The translations under genes and the position numbers were made by a program. A stretch of 64,000 nucleotides of DNA from Temnothorax longispinosus (taxonomy: Eukaryota; Arthropoda; Insecta; Hymenoptera; Formicidae), in NCBI RefSeq assembly GCF_030848805.1, contig NC_092369.1:2368162-2432161 (forward strand). The letters run 5' to 3'. The stretch's first letter is position 1. Each line of letters opens with the position of its first letter. Below the pieces are notes generated by a model. It saw only the letters and a program-made list of their open reading frames with translations. It searched no databases and had not been told where the DNA came from. This document shows, one piece after another, positions 56,857 to 64,000 of the stretch.

Positions 56857-58015
56857 ATGCTGGAATTACAGCTTATTGATGAGGAAACAGGTGTCACATA
56901 TGTGTTTAACCTCACTGAAAATGAATTTGCTCGTGCTTCAACAGGTAAATATTATATTATGAATATATATTGGGTATTATTAGTATCTTATTGGGTATTA
57001 TTAGTATCATATTATTAGTATCTTTCTAATTTGGAATATATTTATAGGTTATTTGTTTGCAAATTGTTGGTATCTTTTTTATTTTTTCAGATTTAACATA
57101 TACCACGCAATTGCTTGAAAAAGCAAAAGCAGAAGAGAATAATAATAATAGCATGGAAGAAGAAACGGCCAATGTCGGTGAAGCCTATAATGGTAAGTAC
57201 TTTATGTTTCCGTATGTATGTCACGTTAAGTTTTGATGAATGAAATTTTATACAATGTAACATTTACTTTTAGATGGATTTAGATGGATTGACGAAGCTG
57301 TTAGATTGTTATTGGCAGAATATAAGCAGCATGAATACCTATTGAATACAGGGAAAGTATCTGTAAAAAAGTTTTGGGAAATAATTTCTCAAAAATTGCA
57401 GGAACAATCATACAATATTACAGGATTGCAATGTAAAAGCAAATTTAACGGTTTACGAAAGACATACAAAAATATCAAAGATCATAACAATAAAAGTGGT
57501 AACAATAGACGTACTTGGTCGTACTTCGAGGTAAAATAACTTTACTATTTATTTATTGTAAAATTTAGAATAAAGTGTGTGTGAATAGGATTATGAGCTG
57601 GTATTTCGCAGCTTATGGATGAAATGTTTGGGCACAAACCATGGGTCAAGTCAGTTCTAACTTTGGATACTTCTGATAGTATACTGCCGTCTCCTGGTCC
57701 TTCGTCCAGCAACAGTAACAGCTCTCCAGGTCCAAGATCACCATCTCCTTGTATTTCTGAAAAACCTCGAAAGCGTGAGAATCATTTATAGTCAAAATTA
57801 AAAAATTTCACAAATTTAATTGTTTATAATATGACAATTTTTGTTTTCTTTTTTATTTAGGTCAAAAAGTGAATGAAGAGACTGCATTAGAAAAACTTAT
57901 TACAATTGTGCAGGAAAATAAAGAAGAAAGAAGGAAAATGCACGAAGATACTTTGATAAGACAAGACCGATTATTAGGTCTTTTAGAAAAAATTGCTAAC
58001 AAAGATAAGCAATGA
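56857..58015 (+). CDS. Myb/SANT-like DNA-binding protein of the Harbinger element (five exons)
   Basis: Exons 56857-56944, 57091-57192, 57274-57530, 57612-57774 and 57861-58015 all have GT/AG borders and matching phases. They total 765 bases (254 residues plus stop). The start is MLELQLIDEETGVTYVFNLT. The third exon holds a MADF/Myb-SANT-type trihelix: DGFRWIDEAVRLLLAEYKQH, then KFWEIISQKLQEQSYNITGL, CKSKFNGLRKTYKNI and RRTWSYFE. A Ser/Pro linker follows, and the C-terminal coiled coil is LEKLITIVQENKEERRKMHE. In Harbinger elements this protein helps bring the transposase to the nucleus and to the element ends. No defect seen. Confidence 0.85.
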
Positions 58016-58170
58016 AGAACTTACTGATACGTTTTACTTTTCTGTGATGTAATTTATTGTGATGCGATTCTGTGATTTGTTTAGATGTAATTTTAATATT
58101 GTATTTTTTGTTTTTATTTATCCTTTGTGGAAGAATGCCACCAAATAAACTGTATTAGACTAAGATTACA

Positions 58171-58292
58171 TACATCCGACAACGACATTGTCGGACATAG
58201 GCGATTGGCTGCAGAATAGAAAATTTATAAAGACTCGAGAAATTTTCTATCTTACAGCCTATCGCCTATATACGACAATATCGTTGTCGGAT
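58171..58292. mobile_element. MITE between the two Harbinger genes
   Basis: TACATCCGACAACGACATTG and its near-inverse CGATATTGTCGT...CAACGATA pair. Inner arms TAGAAAATTT / AAATTTTCTA and GGCGAT / ATCGCC extend the hairpin. Non-coding. Confidence 0.7.
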
Positions 58293-58728
58293 ATATGAAA
58301 TCTCAGCCTTATACTTCTTATTTGCCGGCATTCATCCGCAAAGGGTTAATAGTAATTACATTAACAATAATATATCGCAACCAGTAGAATTATTTCGTGA
58401 TTATTTTTATTTATTTATTTTTATTTTGTTACATCACAAGAAATATAATTTATAATAAAAAAGAAATACAATTTTATAACATAAATTGCGTATAAAGGTA
58501 TCACTTAATTTAGTAGTATTCTATATACACTAAAAGTTTATTATACAAAGTATTGTGATATCAGAGTGAATAGTTAGTACATATTAATATTATATTTCAA
58601 GTTAATGTAAAATGCATTTAAAAATAAAATTAGTTTTTGATAATTAAAAAATGTGATTTTATTTCATTAATATTATGTAATTTCTTTTACATTATAATTA
58701 TTTATCACAAACAAAAAATATAGATCAT

Positions 58729-60264
58729 CTATATTTCTCTTAAACGAAGTCTTGCACATATTAGATTCCTCTTTGCTTCAACTTCAGCTCTGTTATGTAC
58801 TCGACCTTCTATTTCTTGTAGAGGATATGCTGCTTCTTCATTAATCACTAGCAATGCCTCCAGGTCGTCATTTCTGATCAAACATATGTTGTGCAGTACA
58901 CAACATGCTAGAAAATAATAAGGAATTTGTTTGACAGATCCCATTGCCAAATAATGAAGAATGCTTCTCCAGCGTCCCTTGAGCAAACCAATAGCTCTTT
59001 CCACAACCATGCGAGAAGAAGACAGACAGAAATTATAATTTTTTTCACGTTGCGTGAGATGACCGTTGTCTGTATATGGCACCATCAATTGAGTTAAAAG
59101 AGGGTAAGCAGCATCTCCAATTAGATGGCTGTCATTAGGAAATTTAGCTGGGTCTGCGATGTAATTTTGCAATCTTGATAATCGAAAAACACGTGCGTCA
59201 TGTACGGATCCAACATTTCCAACATATACGTGTGTGAAGAGACGCGTATGATCACAAACTACCTGCAATCAAAAAATAGTTAAAGTATATCTGTATAGAT
59301 ATAAGCGCATAAGCATATGCATAAAGGTCTATTAGCAAATGCATAAGAAAATAGACCAATCCATTTTCTCATGTATATGTTTATGCGCTTGCACAAAAGT
59401 CTATGCTCAGAGGCACTCAATTCTTTACAAGTAATAACAATGAAAATAAAAAATATTAACTTGGGCTTGAATGGAGTGATGGCCTTTCCTATTTACATAA
59501 GCCTCAGGATTTTTTTTTGGAGCTGGTATATTGATATGTGTGCCATCAATTGCTCCAATAGTTCTTGGAAAAGCACCAATTTCGGAGAAACCCTGCATAA
59601 TTCTTTCAATCCTCCCTTCTGACGGCCATTGTATGAATCTCGATGCAAGACAACATAACGTACGAGTAACTCGACGTACTGCTCTAATGGCTGTGGCTTT
59701 TTCCACTCCAAATGTGGTGTGTATTGATCTGAAATAGTGATTCAAGTTTAAAAAATGACGATAATGTATTAAAATAAATATTAGTAATATAAGTGTAGAG
59801 TAGTTTATACCTATATGAATCTGGCGTAGCCATACGCCACAAAGCAATTAAAAATTGTTTTTCTGGAGATATCATTTCATTCCCACTTGTAGTTCTTTGT
59901 AGTTGCTCTGCAATCTCTCCCAAGATGAATTCGAACGTTTGTGGCAGCATTCTAAAAAGTAGATGGTGATAATGAAATAATGAGAAATGATTCTTGCATA
60001 ATGATGATTATTATTATTATTATACCTGAGAAATAAAAGGAAATGAAGACTTTACCTGAAATGACTCTTGAATTCCATTGCACTAAGTAACGGTACAATA
60101 CGTTCTACGTAACCTTCTATTCTCGGTATGTTGTATCGAGATTTACGTTTTAAAGCTTGCGAGTTTATAAATGCAAGCATAAATTCTTCGTCATCTTCGT
60201 ATACATATGATGGAATATTACAGTAAATGTCCGAAATATTTATTAACATTACCGGTAAATCCAT
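58729..60264 (-). CDS. HARBI1-like PIF/Harbinger transposase (four exons), intact
   Basis: Minus-strand exons 60264-60056, 59951-59811, 59728-59461 and 59262-58729 join with consensus splice sites and matching phases. They total 1152 bases (383 residues plus stop), close to HARBI1 length. It starts MDLPVMLINISDIYCNIPS. The N-terminal helix-turn-helix region includes SPEKQFLIALWRMATPDSY and TTFGVEKATAIRAVRRVTRT. The DDE catalytic domain shows IGAIDGTHINIPAP (first Asp), VVCDHTRLFTHVYVGNVGSV followed by HDARVF (second Asp), and RMVVERAIGLLKGRWRSI (Glu). No stop or frameshift breaks it. Only pieces of single exons appear as ORFs, so the gene is easy to miss. Confidence 0.9.
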
Positions 60265-60427
60265 CTTTTTTAAGTCAAATTCACCGCGGCGTGGATAATG
60301 GAACAAGATGATCTGTGATCTGGTCCACTTGCGTAGCGTTAGTAGCATTGGTAGCGCTAGTGGACCGTTTTATGATAGCGTTGGAAGCGAAAGCATTGGT
60401 AGCATTTAAAAGTAGCAACTGGACCGC

Positions 60428-62269
60428 ACCGATAATAAGATAGGTGTAACATTGCGCATAATGGTGGCCGCATGATCGGACAGCCAATAAGAAATTGGTC
60501 GCAAATGCAGCCGCGAAATTTGAATGTAAGATAAATTATATATACTAAAAATGTAAACTATAAAATTAAAATCTGTTAAAATACAATGCAAAAGCGCGGC
60601 GAATAATGAAATTTGTAAGATTATTGTTTTATACATACATAATATCAATTTTGTTGTTCTTATTAGTGATAAAACAAAACTGTTCCAGTGAAATATATTT
60701 GATTTCCACAGTCATATATACATGAAAATGTATATAAATTTATAAATAATGAAAAGATTAAATTTATTAATTGTATTTTTAAATATACCATAAACATGTA
60801 TTAAAACTGCTAACTATATGACATTGTTTTAAACGTTGTACATATATTTTACTGTAATATTAGGCATACGTAATGTTTACTATAGAGTATAGAAAATATG
60901 CGCATATGCGTTTTACAGAACCCAGGGATTGTAATAAACAGAACTTTGTAATTTTATGATATTGTAGATGTTATATGAAGTAATCTTTTTCATTCCTGGA
61001 CTCCCGTTATTTGTACTATTTTATCACAAGAACATTAAATTCTGCTAAACCGAATAAAAAGAAAGTAGTATTAATTTGGGTTTATTTATTTTAATGACTG
61101 CACCTTATTAAAATGTTGTTTCTGGTTATTTTGTTTTACATACTTACCATCAACTCTTTACATATAGGCTATTAAAAATATGACAGGAGTTTGATATATT
61201 ATAAATAATTTCTTTATTCCAATTGATGGGGATTTTGAAGGTCTCTCGGTTATATTTCCGTCACGTATGGTATAATAAAAAAGCTAGAGTATATTATAGG
61301 TAGATTAAAGGTAGACTTTCTTAATCATAAATCAATCACAATCGGACAGATTTCAATATACAACCACAGTTTATTGCCAGACACAAGTATAAAAAAATAT
61401 CGCGACGCATACAGTACTCACAACAGTATAGCAATAATAAGTTTATCAAGCAAGTGTAGTCAAGCAAGTGGACTCCCTCAGTTCCGCCTCCCGCGGACCA
61501 AGCTACTCGATCCACCCAGCCGCGAGATACGGGTGTTGAGGAGAGACCGCTCCTATGGATTGCTCTTTAATATTCTGCGACCAGGGTAAACATGAAAATC
61601 ATGATTCAGCATTCGCAAGGCTAATCTTCGGCGTTAATCGGCTTCAAAATGGGCGATAGATTTGTTGGACACTTGCTCATTAAATTGTCCGTTGTGTGTC
61701 TCTTAAAAAGCTGAGTCTTCCTTAAAGCAAGATCGGATTGAGTTTCTAATCCGACAAGGCTGGTTTCATCCGCGCCTCTGCTAACATGCTATCATCGCCA
61801 CCTGAAAACAAAATATTCAAGATTATATGTTCAAATAATTTGCTAGAACCAAATATAGATGTATTATAATATTATAATACATCTATATTTTTTGTGTCTA
61901 AAAAGTTCTATTGTTATGTCCTGTAATACCGGTTATCTTCATTATAATATAATCTACAGTTTTAAAACAACGTTACAATATTTCTGTTATATTAATAATT
62001 AGTTATATTAGTTATTAAATGTAGGAAAGGAGAAAATTTAGGAAGGAAAGAGAAAGAGAAAGAGTATACTTATCTGAAACAGCATTAAAACTAGTAGTTT
62101 GGTAATCTTTCTATAGGGATGGAAAACATCCTGCAAATGTATTCGGCAGGTATGTCCAGCGTACAGCATTCAAAAAAATATTTGATTTTTTTAGTTTAAT
62201 ATATGAAATTAAAATGTTGATTGTAAGGCATTGTAGAATATTATTTGTTGTCAATGTTCTTTTTGTTAC
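60428..62269. other. Mostly AT-rich, nothing firmly recognised
   Basis: AT-rich text to about 61340, then a GC-richer stretch (61370-61800) with a 71-codon plus frame that has no recognisable features. A small palindrome GATGTATTATAATATTATAATACATC-like (61858-61883) lies in the right part. No gene assigned. Confidence 0.4.
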
Positions 62270-62784
62270 TGTTATGCCGCGTCGCCGGTTGGTGACGGCT
62301 TACGGCAAAACGTTTATTATTTTCGGGATCTCTTGACCTTACGAGTTGGAACTCGGTAGGCACAGGCGGGCAGACTAGGAAGCGCTCGGGTTCGCAGGTG
62401 GAACGGGGTATAGGCGTCGTTAAATGAACTTCACTTCGTTTTACTTTATATTGGAGCTTTATTTCAGCGCTCCTTTTACACTCACTAACTTACACTTGTA
62501 TTTGCCTTTCACAATTACTATAACTCGCACGCGCTTTGTTATAATGTAAACCTTCGCGACACGACTTACGAGAACGGTCACGGGCAGAGTCTCCGGTGTA
62601 TTACTCTCCGTCGCGGCTTCTTCGACGATCTCTTATATTGTTTTGAGTTATGCCCTGTCGGCGCTTTTCCGCCGGGTTCGACGGTCCCCCGAATGAGGTC
62701 GGTCAGTGACCGAGCGCATTCGCAATCTCGCTGTACTCCCGCGGTTCCGCGAATGTCGAAATGTGTCGCACATTCTTACCCACA
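62270..62784 (-). mobile_element. Probable solo LTR, minus orientation
   Basis: On the minus strand the block starts TGTGGGTAAGAATGTG and ends CGCGGCATAACA. A TATA-like CAATATAAGAGATC (about 62641-62627) is followed some 170 bases later by a polyadenylation signal (GCTGAAATAAAGC). TG...CA ends, a TATA box and AATAAA in this order are the parts of an LTR. No target duplication was found and no internal region is attached. Confidence 0.4.
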
Positions 62785-62789
62785 CAGCA

Positions 62790-63050
62790 CATAATATTGC
62801 AGAAATATTGCAGCAATATTATTTTTTGATTGCAATATTACAATGAAATGTATCAGAAATATTGCAGTAATATTACTGGGATATCTCAGTAATATTAAAA
62901 TGTCCGCGAAAATGAATATCAGTAATATTACTGATATTTATTTCAGTAATATTGCGGTAATATTACTGCAATATATCAGTAATATTACGGTAAAATTACT
63001 ATAATATTTGCGTGATATTTGTATAATATTGCTAGGAATTAAAAAACCAT
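62790..63050. repeat. AATATT palindrome array
   Basis: A dense run of variants of GCAGTAATATTACTG and CAGAAATATTGCAG, every one centred on AATATT and repeated every 15-30 bases in both orientations. A more diverged AATATT-rich stretch goes on to about 63245. The irregular spacing separates it from an ordinary satellite. Confidence 0.75.
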
Positions 63051-63249
63051 TTTAATAATTTTTATTAAATTTTATTAAATTATTTTTAATAGTATTGTTA
63101 CATACAATTTTAAAATAATATTGATATTGTAAACGCAATAATATTATTTGTGTAATATTAGATAATATTTATTTAATATTGCTAAAAATTAAAACATTTT
63201 AATGAATATTATTAAATTTTATCAAATTGTTATTTTTAATAATAGTATT

Positions 63250-64000
63250 GTGGCGGTCTCCCGACCACACAATTGGAACGGTACGCGCGCCGCGCGCGCG
63301 CCAACCGGTCACGCGCCGAGCGCGTGGGCCAGACTGCGGCCCGCGAAACTATACGAGAGTGCCGCCAACAGGTGGCAGACTTTCTCGCGTTTCATTTCCA
63401 GTCAGGGCAGAATAAAAGGCCACACGGCGACGGCCTAGGCAGCTTTCGACTGCTCTCAGGCTCCCAGCCAAGATCAGGAGAAGTCTTTTGGATAAGAATC
63501 ATTACATCTCGCCGTCACTTTGCCGCCGCCGAAGCTACGGCCACCACAGAGACGAGCTGCGCCACTTCGCCTGCCGCCACCGAGACACCCTCAGCGGCCC
63601 CTGGACTACCGTCCAGGCCACACGTGGAAGCTTGTCCCGCTCCAGCTCTCGCCGGTGCGACTGACTCGTCCTCCACGCACTCTCATCTCAACGTGGGACG
63701 TAAGAGTCCGGCACTACACTTCTCCTCGACTGTCGTGGACGGTGCCTCCACTCCTGTCGCCTCTGCCGCCATCACCTACCGAGCGGGCACATCAGGGAAC
63801 GCAGACCATCCCTCCGGCGCACGTGCACCGAGGCGTGCAACACCAGCCTCCACGCGACACTCTGGAGGTACAAACCGACCCGGAGTGGGAGGTCACCTCC
63901 TCACAAGGGACGCAGACCGACGAGCCACCGGCACTAGCGTCGGAGTCCACACAGACAGAGGAGACGGAGCAGTCCCACACTCCACCGGGGACACCGCCGG
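63250..64000 (+). other. GC-rich 5' part of a transposon ORF1/gag-like gene, cut by the window end
   Basis: The base composition switches abruptly to GC-rich at 63245. An AATAAAAGGCC TATA-like box (about 63411) lies before AGGCAGCTTTCGACTGCTCT. From 63497 a frame stays open to the end of the window. Its last part, EVQTDPEWEVTSSQGTQTDE followed by PPALASESTQTEE, has the repeated GTQTDEP-type text often seen near the start of insect LINE ORF1 or gag proteins. The part before 63780 looks more protein-like in another frame, suggesting a frameshift. No catalytic domain is in view. Confidence 0.35.

Larger units (their letters stand above)
56623..60427. mobile_element. PIF/Harbinger element, about 3.8 kb, two intact genes
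   Basis: GCGGTCCAGTTG at the left (56623) and its inverse at the right (60416-60427) start imperfect inverted repeats of about 28 bp that continue to GCTAC. Inside, a Myb/SANT-like gene (plus) and a HARBI1-like transposase gene (minus) converge, the standard two-gene layout of this superfamily. I could not identify the 3-bp target duplication, so the exact ends are uncertain. Similar bases outside (CGCATAATG) may belong to longer ends. Confidence 0.75.

Noticed and set aside
62790..63050. CRISPR-like array
   Set aside because: The repeats are palindromic, irregularly spaced and in both orientations, and the genome is eukaryotic.
63792..63980. Cys/Ser-rich minus-strand ORF
   Set aside because: Antisense of the GC-rich ORF1-like frame. 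The spacing of Cys has no recognisable pattern.

Overview
The window is nuclear DNA of an insect, most likely a hymenopteran and probably an ant. That assignment is inference: it rests on an AT-rich background with sharp GC-rich islands, consensus eukaryotic splice sites, and the mix of elements (Penelope-like, P, PIF/Harbinger, CR1/L2-like LINEs, many fold-back MITEs). No prokaryotic feature is present. One 500-base assembly gap lies at 23468-23967.

Left third (1-23467). A host gene runs on the minus strand. Four exons that join in phase can be read (about 20283-20540, 6973-7106, 4919-5416, 1287-1892). They encode at least 498 residues of a Ser/Gln-rich, disordered, probably nuclear protein whose start lies outside the exons I can join. 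A 47-codon initial exon at 22768-22908, also minus, may belong to it or to a neighbour. The long introns are packed with small inverted-repeat elements.

Middle (23968-32372). Two Penelope-like elements stand head to head. The minus copy has an intact 885-residue reverse transcriptase plus GIY-YIG endonuclease ORF between 680-bp direct repeats. The plus copy has three single-base indels in A-rich runs. Each long repeat carries a hammerhead-ribozyme-like core.

Nested block (34100-53510). A decayed DNA transposase is followed by a minus-strand LINE (family F2). Its ORF1 side (52611-53510) and APE endonuclease side (35870-36520) are separated by about 16 kb inserted in a (GA)n/(CT)n tract. That 16 kb holds three plus-strand copies of a second LINE (family F1), each beside a (CT)n tract. 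The first F1 copy is split by a long TG...CA element (element A, 37661-46740, TSD AGGT). Element A is itself split by a complete P element (38769-45159, 32-bp perfect terminal inverted repeats, TSD CTCGGGCT) with an apparently intact THAP transposase gene. The P element carries MITEs in its third intron.

Right part (53580-64000). Element B (53744-56392, TSD ACGG), the same size class as element A, interrupts an open reading frame of unknown function. A PIF/Harbinger element follows, with two intact divergent multi-exon genes: a Myb/SANT-like protein and a HARBI1-like transposase. After it come a probable solo LTR, an AATATT-rich palindrome array, and the GC-rich start of another gene or element that runs off the window.

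Almost all coding capacity here is transposon-derived. Three elements look coding-competent (Penelope-like copy 1, the P element, the Harbinger element), and the insertions give a clear relative order of events.
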